Positions 8,476 through 15,886 of a DNA stretch of 64,000 nt are shown here, in pieces. The stretch covers positions 806,001 to 870,000 of the forward strand of contig NZ_JARVRS010000001.1 of the NCBI RefSeq assembly GCF_030209575.1, written 5' to 3'. A model generated the notes under the pieces. That model saw only the letters and a program-made list of their open reading frames with translations. It did not search any database and had not been told where the DNA came from. How positions within the stretch are numbered: the stretch's first letter is position 1; every line of letters begins with the position of its first letter. Source of the DNA: Leifsonia sp. fls2-241-R2A-40a (GTDB taxonomy: Bacteria > Actinomycetota > Actinomycetes > Actinomycetales > Microbacteriaceae). The translations under genes were made by a program, and so were the position numbers.

Positions 8476-8495
8476 ATTATGATCAACGTCATAAT
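8476..8495. promoter_or_regulatory. TetR operator palindrome
   Basis: Perfect 7-bp inverted repeats ATTATGA (8476-8482) and TCATAAT (8489-8495) flank a 6-bp spacer. The site lies 17 bp before the TetR start codon and within the 103-bp divergent region shared with the tautomerase-like gene. Size, symmetry and AT-richness against the GC-rich background fit a TetR dimer operator. Confidence 0.7.
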
Positions 8496-8511
8496 CGACG
8501 AGGAGGGCCGG

Positions 8512-9093
8512 ATGGACGACACCCGCGACCGGATGCTGGATGGCGCCATCCGACTGCTCGCCACGGACGGAGTGCGCGGAGCCTCCCTCGGAAAGATGCT
8601 CGCGGCGACCGGCGCCCCGCGCGGTTCGATCTACCACCACTTCCCCGGCGGACGCGACCAGCTGTTCAGCGAAGCGCTCGAACGCACGACCGGCAGGCAC
8701 GACCGCTGGGTCGAGGCCCACGCCGGGCCGACGGCGGAGAGCGTCGCGGCGGCGTTCCTCGACTTCTGGAAGGCCGTGCTCGAGGGCTCCCGGTTCGAGT
8801 CGGGGTGTCCGGTGCTCGCCGTCGCCGTGTCCGCCCCCGACGGGCAGCTGTTCGACAAGGCCGGGTCGGTGTTCGCGTCATCGATGGACCACCTCGCCGC
8901 GCTGTTCGAGGAGCGCGGCGTCCCGCGCGCGGACGCCGCCGACTTCGCCACGGTGCTCGTCGCGTCCGCGGAAGGGGCCGTGGTGCTCGCGCGGCTGCAG
9001 CGCAGCCTGCGCCCGCTGGAGCTGGTGGCCGGCACGCTGCTGGCCCGTGCGCGCGAGTTGGATGCGTCGCCGCCCGGCACCGCGCGCGGATGA
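8512..9093 (+). CDS. TetR-family repressor (LmrA/YxaF-like)
   Basis: A 193-residue TetR regulator. The HTH is in the first 50 residues: MLDGAIRLLATDGVRGASLG, then TGAPRGSIYHHFPGGRDQLF, which is the SIYHHFP form seen in LmrA/YxaF-like repressors. The C-terminal ligand domain holds GCPVLAVAV and SAEGAVVLARL, as in that group. The ATG at 8512 follows GAGGAGGG at normal spacing; an earlier ATG at 8479 lies inside the operator and is unlikely. It probably represses itself and the divergent tautomerase-like gene. Confidence 0.85.
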   Translation: MDDTRDRMLDGAIRLLATDGVRGASLGKMLAATGAPRGSIYHHFPGGRDQLFSEALERTTGRHDRWVEAHAGPTAESVAAAFLDFWKAVLEGSRFESGCPVLAVAVSAPDGQLFDKAGSVFASSMDHLAALFEERGVPRADAADFATVLVASAEGAVVLARLQRSLRPLELVAGTLLARARELDASPPGTARG

Positions 9094-9163
9094 AGCCTGT
9101 TCCGACGGGCCTGCGGAGGAGCAGAATGACCCCGTTCGCACCATCCCTCCGGAAGGAGCGCCC

Positions 9164-9592
9164 ATGTCCGCATCCGCCACCGTGGCGAGTCCCAGCGAGA
9201 GCCTTCGCCGTCGATCGCGCGAGGCCCTGAGCGCCCTCGCCCTTCAGTTCCTGCTCGGGATGGCCGCGAACCTCATCGGTGAACCCGACGGCGGCTTCGT
9301 CGCCGTCGTCGACACGATCATCATCATCCTGCACATCCTGATCGCGATCGGGCTGGTCGTCGTCGCCGTCCGGGTGCTGCTCGCTGCGCGACAGGCCGGG
9401 GTCGGCCAGCGGCTGGCGCTGTGGGGGCTCGTCGTCATCTCGCTCACGTTCCTCGCCGGCGTCGCCACCGTCGTCTTCGGCAGCGACTGGGCGTCCTACC
9501 TGATGGCCTGCGGCTTCCTGGTCGCGGCCGCGCTCTACGGCGGGACGTTCATCGCCTCCTACGGCGGCTCCCGGCAGCGCCAGGCCACGTGA
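9164..9592 (+). CDS. Small integral membrane protein, four predicted helices
   Basis: A 142-residue protein of unknown function with a polar N-terminus and about four hydrophobic segments (about residues 22-38, 47-70, 84-106 and 113-135). The ATG at 9164 is preceded by AAGGAG with ideal spacing; the much longer frame starting at 8540 is the TetR gene read out of frame. Its stop overlaps the GTG of the following acetyltransferase gene (GTGA), so the two are co-translated. No family is recognised with confidence. Confidence 0.75.
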   Translation: MSASATVASPSESLRRRSREALSALALQFLLGMAANLIGEPDGGFVAVVDTIIIILHILIAIGLVVVAVRVLLAARQAGVGQRLALWGLVVISLTFLAGVATVVFGSDWASYLMACGFLVAAALYGGTFIASYGGSRQRQAT

Positions 9593-10203
9593 CCGAAGGA
9601 ACCGACCTCACCGAATACCGGGTGCGTCCTCTCGACGAGGACACCTGGGACGCTTTCGTCGCCCTGTGCGACCGGCACAGCGGCGGGGGTTTCGGCGGGT
9701 GCTACTGCACCTGGTTCCACCGGGAGAAGCACGCGGCGCCGACGGCCGAGTCGCAGGCGCGGCCCGCCTCCTTCACCCGCGACTTCAAGCACGAGCTGGT
9801 CACCGCCGGCCGAGCGCACGCGGCCCTCGTGTTCGACGGAGACGCGGCCGTCGGCTGGGCGCAGTACGGACCGCCCTCCGAGCTCCCCGGCATCAATCAC
9901 CGCAGGGAGGTCGAGTCGTCGGGCGACCCCCTCCCCGATTGGCGCATCACGTGCGTCTTCGTGGATCGCCGCGAGCGGCATCGCGGGGTCGCCCACGTCG
10001 CCGTCGCCGGCGCGCTGGAGCTCATCGCCGAGGCGGGCGGCGGCACCGTGGAGAGCTACCCGCAGGATGTCGGCGAGAAGCCGGTCTCGTCGACGTTCCT
10101 CTACAACGCCACCCGGAGCGTGTTCGAGCAGGCCGGATTCGAGTACGTGCGTGCGAAGGGCAAGAACCACTGCATCGTGCGGATCACCCTGCCGGCCGCC
10201 TGA
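9589..10203 (+). CDS. GNAT-family N-acetyltransferase
   Basis: A 204-residue protein beginning at GTG 9589, coupled to the membrane protein gene by a four-base overlap. It has the GNAT core: CTWFHREKH in the N-terminal part, AVGWAQYGPPSEL before the beta-bulge, WRITCVFVDRRERHRGVA as the acetyl-CoA-binding strand and loop (RxxRHRGVA), and a C-terminal YNATRSVFEQAGFEYV. The conserved GGCYC motif near residue 40 is shared with a subgroup of uncharacterised GNAT proteins. The substrate is unknown. Confidence 0.8.
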   Translation: MTEGTDLTEYRVRPLDEDTWDAFVALCDRHSGGGFGGCYCTWFHREKHAAPTAESQARPASFTRDFKHELVTAGRAHAALVFDGDAAVGWAQYGPPSELPGINHRREVESSGDPLPDWRITCVFVDRRERHRGVAHVAVAGALELIAEAGGGTVESYPQDVGEKPVSSTFLYNATRSVFEQAGFEYVRAKGKNHCIVRITLPAA

Positions 10204-10212
10204 TCGGCGGGT

Positions 10213-10581
10213 TCACGCCCGGTCGTGAAGCGTGATGTGGTACCCGTCGGGGTCGGCGAAGGTGAAGGTGCGACCGAAGGGTCCGTCGATCGGCGCCGAC
10301 ACGATCGGCAGGCCGTCCGCGACCAGCGCGTCATGGATCTCCTGGACGTCGGTCGCGTGCAGCCAGACGGCGGCGCCGATCCCCGGCTGAGCGACGGATG
10401 CGAGGTCGGTGCCGGGCGCGATGTCGCGGACGGCGAACGCGATCGGCTTCGTCTCGAAGACGACCGCGTGCGGCGGGCCGGCCGGGGAGCGGACGAGGCC
10501 GAGGTACTGCTCGTAGAACGCCTGCGATGCGGCGAGGTCGCGCACTTGCAGGGACAGGAAATCGGGGCCGGTTGCGGGCAT
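10213..10581 (-). CDS. VOC-family (glyoxalase/bleomycin-resistance-like) protein
   Basis: A 122-residue single-module VOC protein: FLSLQVRDLAASQAFYEQYLGL at the start, a central HAVVFETKPIAFAV strand pair, and the terminal GRTFTFADPDGYHITLHD. Such proteins bind a metal and act on, or sequester, small electrophilic molecules. The ATG at 10581 follows AAGGAG by seven bases. It is divergent from a MarR regulator, with two MarR boxes between them, so it is likely de-repressed by the regulator's ligand. Substrate unknown. Confidence 0.85.
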   Translation of the reverse strand: MPATGPDFLSLQVRDLAASQAFYEQYLGLVRSPAGPPHAVVFETKPIAFAVRDIAPGTDLASVAQPGIGAAVWLHATDVQEIHDALVADGLPIVSAPIDGPFGRTFTFADPDGYHITLHDRA

Positions 10582-10600
10582 GGTCAAACTCCTTCATCGC

Positions 10601-10618
10601 GTGTCAGCTTTCTGACAC
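10601..10618. promoter_or_regulatory. MarR box 1
   Basis: GTGTCAG and CTGACAC form a perfect inverted repeat around CTTT. It lies just upstream of the VOC gene's ribosome-binding site, so binding should block that promoter. The core TGTCAG-N4-CTGACA is shared with the second box centred 27 bp away. Confidence 0.75.
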
Positions 10619-10627
10619 GACCAGGCT

Positions 10628-10645
10628 ATGTCAGAATACTGACAT
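10628..10645. promoter_or_regulatory. MarR box 2, overlapping the MarR start codon
   Basis: ATGTCAG and CTGACAT flank AATA, giving a perfect 7-bp dyad. The right arm runs into the ATG of the marR-like gene at 10644, which indicates autorepression. Confidence 0.75.
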
Positions 10646-11090
10646 GAGTCAAGACGCGGCTGTCGATCTGGAGACCTCGCTCGGCTACCTGCTGAAGGAG
10701 GCATCGAGCGCGCTCCGGACGGCCATGGAGGAGGTGCTGCGACCGCTCGGGATGAGCGTGACGCACTACTCGTGTCTGGAGCTGCTGGCCCAGCGGCCCG
10801 GCCTGTCCAACTCCGAGCTGGCCCGCGGCGCCTTCGTGACTCGGCAGACGATGAATGTGCTGCTCCAGGCCCTGGAGCGAGACGGCGAGGTGACACGGCC
10901 CACGGCGGCGCCCGTGGGCAAGGCCCTCCCGACGCGCCTCACGCCGCGCGGCAGGCGCAACCTCGAGCAGGCGAGCGCCGCGGTCCGATCGGTCGAGCTC
11001 AAGATGCTGTCCGGAATGTCAGCGGACGAGCAGACCGCTGCCTTCCGCGCGCTGCGAAGCATGATCGTCGCCCTGCGCGACGACGCGTGA
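10644..11090 (+). CDS. MarR-family transcriptional regulator
   Basis: A 148-residue winged-helix protein. LGYLLKEASSALRTAMEEVL forms the dimer helix; MSVTHYSCLELLAQRPGLSN, then ELARGAFVTRQTMNVLLQAL, form the HTH; PTRLTPRGRRNLEQA is the wing and following helix. The start at 10644 lies inside the second TGTCAG-N4-CTGACA operator, so autoregulation is very likely. It is divergent from the VOC gene and should control it. Confidence 0.9.
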   Translation: MSQDAAVDLETSLGYLLKEASSALRTAMEEVLRPLGMSVTHYSCLELLAQRPGLSNSELARGAFVTRQTMNVLLQALERDGEVTRPTAAPVGKALPTRLTPRGRRNLEQASAAVRSVELKMLSGMSADEQTAAFRALRSMIVALRDDA

Positions 11091-11106
11091 TGGACGCTTC
11101 CGCGGG

Positions 11107-11649
11107 CTACGCCGTGAACTCCCCGGCGAGCAGCGACCACACCTGCTTGTCGTAGAACACGCCACCGACCGGCCACGCCTCGCGCAGCACACCGTCCAGC
11201 GTCATCCCCAGGCGACGGGCGACCGCGGAGCTGCGATCGTTGTCGCTGCGGCAGCGCCACTCCGCCCGGTGCATCCCGCGCTCCTCCAACGCATACGCGA
11301 GCAGCTCGCGCACCGCGCCGGTGATGTGGCCCTTCCCCTCGGCGCCCGGCTCGAGCCAGCATCCGACCTCGAACGAGCGCGTCCCCGTCGAGAACTCGAC
11401 GAACATGACGCCGCCGACGAGGACTCCGTCGTCCCAGATCCCGTAGATGCCGGCGCCGTCCCGGGCCGCCCGGTCGGCGTAGCGGCCCAGCGTCGCGCGC
11501 GCGCCATCCACGTCGGTCGTGACGAAGGAGGGCCCCACCCAGGGGCGGATGTGCTCACGGGCGCGGTCGATGTGGGCTGCGAACTCCTCCGCCCGCCACG
11601 GTTCCAGCGGGCGCAGTTCACCACCCGAGGTCAGCGTCTTGGAGAACAT
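11107..11649 (-). CDS. RimJ/RimL-type GNAT acetyltransferase
   Basis: A 180-residue protein of the RimJ/RimL-like GNAT family: GGELRPLEPWRAEEFAAHID at the start, IWDDGVLVGGVMFVEF, then EVGCWLEPGAEGKGHIT (the Q/RxxGxG/A-type pyrophosphate loop) and RSSAVARRLGMTLDGVLREA. Family members acetylate N-termini, antibiotics or small amines. The ATG at 11649 lies six bases after a minus-strand TAGCGT box, so the mRNA is probably leaderless. The target is unknown. Confidence 0.8.
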   Translation of the reverse strand: MFSKTLTSGGELRPLEPWRAEEFAAHIDRAREHIRPWVGPSFVTTDVDGARATLGRYADRAARDGAGIYGIWDDGVLVGGVMFVEFSTGTRSFEVGCWLEPGAEGKGHITGAVRELLAYALEERGMHRAEWRCRSDNDRSSAVARRLGMTLDGVLREAWPVGGVFYDKQVWSLLAGEFTA

Positions 11650-11695
11650 GGGCACACGCTACACGGCGAGTGCCTGCGCCCCGCGCCACGTCGCG

Positions 11696-12226
11696 TCAGG
11701 CGGGAAGGTCGAGGACGTACGTCTGCAGCTCGAGTTCGCGGCCGTCGGGAAGCACCAGCGTCTCTTCGCGCTCCGAGCGGCGCGAGAAGCCGAGCTTGCG
11801 GTAGAGCGCGTGGGCGCCCAGCATGTCGGGCCCGCTGTTCAGGACCACGACCCGGTCGCCGCGCCGGGAGGCCTCGTCCATGGCGAACCGCGTCAGCTCC
11901 GCTCCCACACCGCGCCCGCGTGCGGAGGGATGGGTGGCCAGCAGCCGGAAGTACAGCTCGCCTGGGCGGATGTGGCCGCCGAAGGTCTGACCCGGCCGCA
12001 GCAGGGCGATGGTTCCGACGAGTTCGCCGCTGTCCGCATCCTCTGCGACGAACACGTCGAAGGCGTCGAGGAGCGCCTCGGGGTGCTTGAGCTCCTCGCG
12101 GTAGCCCGCCGGAAGGTCGTCGTAGTCGTGTGTGTAGGCCGCGTGCGTCAGCTCGCCGATCGCGGGGTACTCGGTCGGGGCCGCGGGACGGATGCGGATC
12201 GTGGATGCGCGGGCGGTGTCGGTCAT
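11696..12226 (-). CDS. GNAT-family N-acetyltransferase
   Basis: A 176-residue acetyltransferase with IRIRPAAPTEYPAIGELTHA at the N-terminus, DSGELVGTIALL, LYFRLLATHPSARGRGVGAE (the acetyl-CoA loop, RGRGVG) and LGAHALYRKLGFSRR near the C-terminus. All core motifs of a free-standing GNAT are present; the substrate is unknown. The ATG at 12226 was chosen because longer readings to 12580 only antisense the VOC gene on the other strand. It is separated from the previous acetyltransferase by 46 bp. Confidence 0.8.
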   Translation of the reverse strand: MTDTARASTIRIRPAAPTEYPAIGELTHAAYTHDYDDLPAGYREELKHPEALLDAFDVFVAEDADSGELVGTIALLRPGQTFGGHIRPGELYFRLLATHPSARGRGVGAELTRFAMDEASRRGDRVVVLNSGPDMLGAHALYRKLGFSRRSEREETLVLPDGRELELQTYVLDLPA

Positions 12227-12298
12227 GATGGTCCCATTCTCGCAGCGCAACGCGGTGCACTGTCGCCCGGCGCCCTCGGGCAGTCCTAGGGTGAGGGC

Positions 12299-12730
12299 AT
12301 GTCGCCGAGAATCGCGAACGTGACCTTCTTCGCCGAGAACCCCGTCGCCCTCGCCCGCTTCTGGAGTGCGGTCATGGGATACCCCGAGTCCGTGTTCTCC
12401 GAGGAGGAGATCGCCGAACTGAAGTCGGCCGGGCTGACGGACGAGGACATCGCCGGCCGCGGGCTGGCATGGGACGGGGATCCGTCCCACCAGCGCTTCT
12501 ACTTCACTCGCTATCGGCATGAGCGCCGCCAGCGCAATCGGATGCACATCGACATCACGCCCTCCGCCCCGGGCGTCCACGCGACCCGCGCCGAAGTGGA
12601 GGCCGAGCGCGACAGGCTCATCGGGCTGGGCGCGACCGTCGAGAAGGTGCTGGACGGCGCCTGGGGCCCGTACAAGGAGTTCGCGATCATGATGCGCGAT
12701 CCCGAGGGCAACGAGTTCTGCCTCCAGTGA
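12299..12730 (+). CDS. VOC-family protein
   Basis: A 143-residue VOC module: IANVTFFAENPVALARFWSA at the start, an insert rich in acidic residues (about 36-52), RMHIDITPSAPG, and the closing FAIMMRDPEGNEFCLQ, which is the usual glyoxalase-like end strand. The ATG at 12299 lies six bases after a TAGGGT box, so the transcript is likely leaderless. It converges with the alpha/beta hydrolase gene eight bases away. Enzymatic role unknown. Confidence 0.85.
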   Translation: MSPRIANVTFFAENPVALARFWSAVMGYPESVFSEEEIAELKSAGLTDEDIAGRGLAWDGDPSHQRFYFTRYRHERRQRNRMHIDITPSAPGVHATRAEVEAERDRLIGLGATVEKVLDGAWGPYKEFAIMMRDPEGNEFCLQ

Positions 12731-12737
12731 CCTCGGG

Positions 12738-13517
12738 CTAGGACCTCCCCAGGAACGGGTCGATCGCCTCCCAGGTCGCCTCGGGCGCTTCGAGATGCGG
12801 CAGGTGCCCGGCTTCCGGGATCTCTACGAAGAGGGCGCCGGGGATGGCGCGACCTATGGCGCGCCCGTACGCCGGGGTGACCACCCGGTCGCTGGCGCCC
12901 CACACCACGAGGGTGGGGACGCTCACCCGGTGCAGCCGGCCGAGCAGCTCGGGGTCGCTCATCCCGCGGCCCGCGATCGCGGCCATGGTCCGTCCGTTGG
13001 ACGCCTGCGTCTCCCGCTGCTCGTCGGTGAAGGCCGCCGGATCCCGGTATCCCCGGTCCGGGTCGTGCCAGGCGGCCTCTGCGAGACCGCGGGCATCCAG
13101 AGAGAAGAAGTCCACGATCGGTTCGTCCTCGACGACCACGCCGACCCCGTCGATGACGACGAGGCCACCGATCACGCCTGCGTACCGATCGTCATCCGCT
13201 GCCGCCTGCACCGCCATCTCCAGCGCGATCCAGCCGCCGATCGAGGACCCGACCAGGACGACATCCCGTTCACCACGCTCGCGCAGCAGGGCCAGGTAGG
13301 CAGCCGCCAGGTCGGCGACCGAGGCGATCGAGTCGGGAAGAGCGGTGCCCTCCCATCCGGGATGCGTCGGTGCGGTCGCATGCATGGTCGCCGCGAGGTG
13401 CCCCACGATCGGCGCGATCGTCTGCGGTCCCCCGCCGCCGTGCAGCACGAGCGCGGGGCGCGCGCCTGGGTCGCCCGCCGCCTGGACGGGAAGGTCGGCA
13501 AGGACGGTGGTCGTCAT
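12738..13517 (-). CDS. Alpha/beta-fold hydrolase
   Basis: A 259-residue hydrolase with the HGGGGP oxyanion-hole segment near residue 26, a VGSSIGGW nucleophile elbow (Ser92), an acid residue in VVWGASDRVV, and a terminal EAGHLPHLEAPE histidine. The catalytic triad is therefore intact. AGGAG precedes the ATG at 13517. It is divergent from a MarR regulator with a long palindrome between them, so induction by a small lipophilic or phenolic compound is likely. Substrate unknown. Confidence 0.85.
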   Translation of the reverse strand: MTTTVLADLPVQAAGDPGARPALVLHGGGGPQTIAPIVGHLAATMHATAPTHPGWEGTALPDSIASVADLAAAYLALLRERGERDVVLVGSSIGGWIALEMAVQAAADDDRYAGVIGGLVVIDGVGVVVEDEPIVDFFSLDARGLAEAAWHDPDRGYRDPAAFTDEQRETQASNGRTMAAIAGRGMSDPELLGRLHRVSVPTLVVWGASDRVVTPAYGRAIGRAIPGALFVEIPEAGHLPHLEAPEATWEAIDPFLGRS

Positions 13518-13530
13518 GACGCACTCCTAA

Positions 13531-13558
13531 ATCAACATATTTAGATAAAGATGTTGAT
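13531..13558. promoter_or_regulatory. MarR operator: long palindrome between divergent genes
   Basis: ATCAACAT (13531-13538) and ATGTTGAT (13551-13558) are perfect 8-bp inverted repeats separated by 12 bp of AT-rich DNA. The site fills the 52-bp divergent region of the hydrolase and MarR genes and overlaps the TACAGT -10 box (13558-13563) of the regulator. Confidence 0.7.
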
Positions 13559-13569
13559 ACAGTAGCACC

Positions 13570-14001
13570 ATGCCGACGGATCTCGAAGCGCTCGGACTGG
13601 CGGTCAAGCGGGCGCAGTACCGGAATCACCGCACCATGGACACCGCGCTGCACGAAGTCGGCGTCAGCCTGGTGCAGTGGGATGCGCTCCGCGCCATCGA
13701 CCGGATGCCCGGGGCCTCCGGCCACGACCTGGCCGCGGCGACCTTCCAGAGCGATCAGGCGTTCGGCACGCTCGCGACTCGGCTGGTCGACCGCGGACTC
13801 ATCGTCCGCTCGACGAGCCGCGGCCGCCGTCTCGAGCACACGCTGACCGAATCCGGTCGGGCGACCCTCGAGGCCGGGCACCGGATCGCATCCACCGTGC
13901 TGCCGGAGCTGTTCGCACCCCTCGACGAGGACGAGCGCTCGGCACTCCACCGGGCGCTCCTGGCGCTCACGGGAGAACCCTCCGTTTCCCGGAAGGACTG
14001 A
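13570..14001 (+). CDS. MarR-family transcriptional regulator
   Basis: A 143-residue winged-helix regulator: VSLVQWDALRAIDRMPGASG, then DLAAATFQSDQAFGTLATRL as the recognition helix, a wing with TSRGRRLEHTLTESGRATLE, and a C-terminal dimer helix. The ATG at 13570 is six bases after TACAGT, so the mRNA is probably leaderless. The operator palindrome overlaps the promoter, giving autorepression and control of the divergent hydrolase. Confidence 0.88.
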   Translation: MPTDLEALGLAVKRAQYRNHRTMDTALHEVGVSLVQWDALRAIDRMPGASGHDLAAATFQSDQAFGTLATRLVDRGLIVRSTSRGRRLEHTLTESGRATLEAGHRIASTVLPELFAPLDEDERSALHRALLALTGEPSVSRKD

Positions 14002-14031
14002 CCCCGAATCATCGGGCGACTGACGCCCGGC

Positions 14032-14646
14032 CTACCGCGCAGGCCGCCACGGCTCGTCCGCATGCGAGAGCCACACCTGCTGCGGTTCGAGCGCGAGGAT
14101 GAGCCGCTGGCCCTCGGTGTCGGGTTCGTCCAGCTGGGCGGCCCACACCACGGTGTCGCCTGCGATGACGATCGGGCGCTCGTCCGTCTCCACGACCACG
14201 ATCTGGGAACCACGCGTGTGCCCGGGCGCCGGAAGGAGCCGGACGCCCGGGAGCAGTTCGAGTTCGCCGTCGACCGGGACGTAGTCGATCCCCGGCGCAT
14301 CCACCCAGTCGGGGATGGTGTAGTCCTCGAGCGTGCGCGCATCCTCGAGTTCCTGGCGCTGCACGTAGATCGGGCGCCCGGCGAAGAGGTGGTTGCCGCC
14401 GCAGTGGTCGAAGTGCAGATGCGTGTTGACCACGGCCGCGATGCTGTCGAGGTCGAGCTCTGCGTGCGTGTCCAGCGGCTCCAGCCGCGGGTCCATGTCG
14501 TCCACCGCCGGATGAAGCCGCGTCATCCCGGTGTCCACGACGATGCGACCGTCGGGATGGTCGATGACGTGCACGTACACCGGCAGCCGCTCCTCGCCCG
14601 CGAGGAGGCTGCCGACCAGGACCGGGGTCACGGTGATCGATTCCAT
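14032..14646 (-). CDS. Metallo-beta-lactamase-fold hydrolase, AHL-lactonase-like
   Basis: A 204-residue MBL-fold enzyme with the binuclear zinc motif HLHFDH at residues 76-81, a DTGM strand, GHTRGSQIVVVE, and IVIAGDTVVW carrying further metal ligands. Overall length and motif order fit N-acyl homoserine lactonases (AiiA/AttM type), which quench quorum signals, but other lactonases share this pattern. Its ATG at 14646 is six bases after a minus-strand TACAGT. It is a single gene divergent from an FMN reductase. Confidence 0.75.
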   Translation of the reverse strand: MESITVTPVLVGSLLAGEERLPVYVHVIDHPDGRIVVDTGMTRLHPAVDDMDPRLEPLDTHAELDLDSIAAVVNTHLHFDHCGGNHLFAGRPIYVQRQELEDARTLEDYTIPDWVDAPGIDYVPVDGELELLPGVRLLPAPGHTRGSQIVVVETDERPIVIAGDTVVWAAQLDEPDTEGQRLILALEPQQVWLSHADEPWRPAR

Positions 14647-14703
14647 GGGGGCACTGTACACACGCCAGGAATTTGTGGGGCGGCGTTCGCGGTTAGGGCC
14701 TTC

Positions 14704-15276
14704 ATGACGAACTTGATGATCATCGTTGGAAGCGTCCGCGAGGGACGTGTCGGCCTCCCGATCGCCGAGTGGGTGAGGGAGGAAGCCGAGAAGACGAACC
14801 GGTTCGACATCGACTTCGTCGACCTCCGCGAGCTGGCCCTCCCCTTCATGGACGAGCCGAACCACCCGCGGCTGAAGCAGTACACCAAGCCGCACACGAT
14901 CGCGTGGAGCAAGCGCGTGGAAGCCGCCGAGGCGTTCATCTTCGTCACGCCCGAGTACAACTACAGCTATTCGCCCGCGCTGAAGAACGCGCTCGACTAC
15001 CTGAGCAACGAGTGGTGGCGGAAGCCGGTCGGCTTCGTCAGCTATGGCGGGGTCTCGAGCGGCACGCGCGGAGTCGTCGGGCTGCTCGCGACCACGACCG
15101 GCCTGGGCCTCGTCCGAGTCGGGGCGAACGTGGAGCTGACGTTCGGCGGTAAGCAGGTCGTGGACGGCGTGTTCCAGCCGCAGGCGAAGGAGCAGAGCAT
15201 CCTCGCCCACGAGCTCGAAGAGCTCTCGACGCTCGCCGCCGCGCTCGCGCCGATCCGGGCGGGCGCCGACACCTGA
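14704..15276 (+). CDS. NAD(P)H-dependent FMN reductase
   Basis: A 190-residue flavodoxin-like reductase. IIVGSVREGRVGLPIAEWV binds the FMN phosphate, FVTPEYNYSYSPALKNALDY is the diagnostic family motif, and PVGFVSYGGVSSGTRG forms the second flavin loop. Such enzymes reduce FMN, quinones or azo compounds with NAD(P)H in the cytosol. Monocistronic; divergent from the lactonase-like gene. Confidence 0.88.
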   Translation: MTNLMIIVGSVREGRVGLPIAEWVREEAEKTNRFDIDFVDLRELALPFMDEPNHPRLKQYTKPHTIAWSKRVEAAEAFIFVTPEYNYSYSPALKNALDYLSNEWWRKPVGFVSYGGVSSGTRGVVGLLATTTGLGLVRVGANVELTFGGKQVVDGVFQPQAKEQSILAHELEELSTLAAALAPIRAGADT

Positions 15277-15336
15277 CGCGCGCGGCAGCGCCAGCGGGCT
15301 CTAGCGCGGCGGTCGCGCTCGGCGCATCCTGATCCC

Positions 15337-15789
15337 ATGGACGAGTCCCCGCTGCCCGAACAGGACACCCGCACGGCGCAGCCCCGGATCGTGGTGGGGG
15401 TGGATGGGTCCGAGCCGTCGATCAAGGCGCTCCAGCAGGCCGATCTGATCTCCCGCGCGCTGGGCGCGCGGATCGAGGCCGTGACCACCTGGACCTACCC
15501 GCCCCGGACGAACCCGGAGGCGGAGGCCGAGGACCCCACGTTCGAAGAGGCCGCGGAGGACACGCTCGACGTGGCGCTGACGGCGGCGTACGGCACAGAC
15601 CGCCCGACCCTGCTGACCCCGCTCGTGCTCTACGGCAGTCCGGCCAAGGTCCTGCTCGAGCACAGCGCCGGCGCCGCGATGCTGATCGTCGGCTCGCGCG
15701 GGCACGGAGGGTTCGAAGGACTGCTGCTCGGTTCGGTCAGCGCCCAGTGCACGGCGCACGCGCCATGCCCGGTGCTCGTCGCCCGCTAG
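15337..15789 (+). CDS. Universal stress protein (UspA family)
   Basis: A 150-residue single-domain Usp: IVVGVDGSEPSIKALQQA at the start and the ATP-binding tail GSRGHGGFEGLLLGSVS followed by CPVLVAR. The G-2x-G-9x-G(S/T) ATP motif is complete, so it is the nucleotide-binding type. These proteins aid survival of starvation, hypoxia and oxidative stress. It stands alone upstream of the small membrane protein/XRE pair. Confidence 0.9.
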   Translation: MDESPLPEQDTRTAQPRIVVGVDGSEPSIKALQQADLISRALGARIEAVTTWTYPPRTNPEAEAEDPTFEEAAEDTLDVALTAAYGTDRPTLLTPLVLYGSPAKVLLEHSAGAAMLIVGSRGHGGFEGLLLGSVSAQCTAHAPCPVLVAR

Positions 15790-15805
15790 GGGTGGCATCG
15801 AAGGC

Positions 15806-15875
15806 GACATGTAAGTAATTCTTGACACGATGTAACCGCTGCTTTACCCTCGACATGTCTAGAAAGTTTGACATG
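15806..15875 (+). promoter_or_regulatory. Promoter with three GACATG motifs
   Basis: A near-consensus promoter, TTGACA (15822-15827), 17-bp spacer, TACCCT (15845-15850), drives the membrane protein/XRE pair. GACATG occurs at 15807-15812 just upstream, within the perfect palindrome GACATGTC at 15852-15859 over the likely transcription start, and at 15870-15875. The motif is a likely operator for the XRE protein encoded downstream. Confidence 0.6.
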
Positions 15876-15886
15876 AGAGGTGTCCA

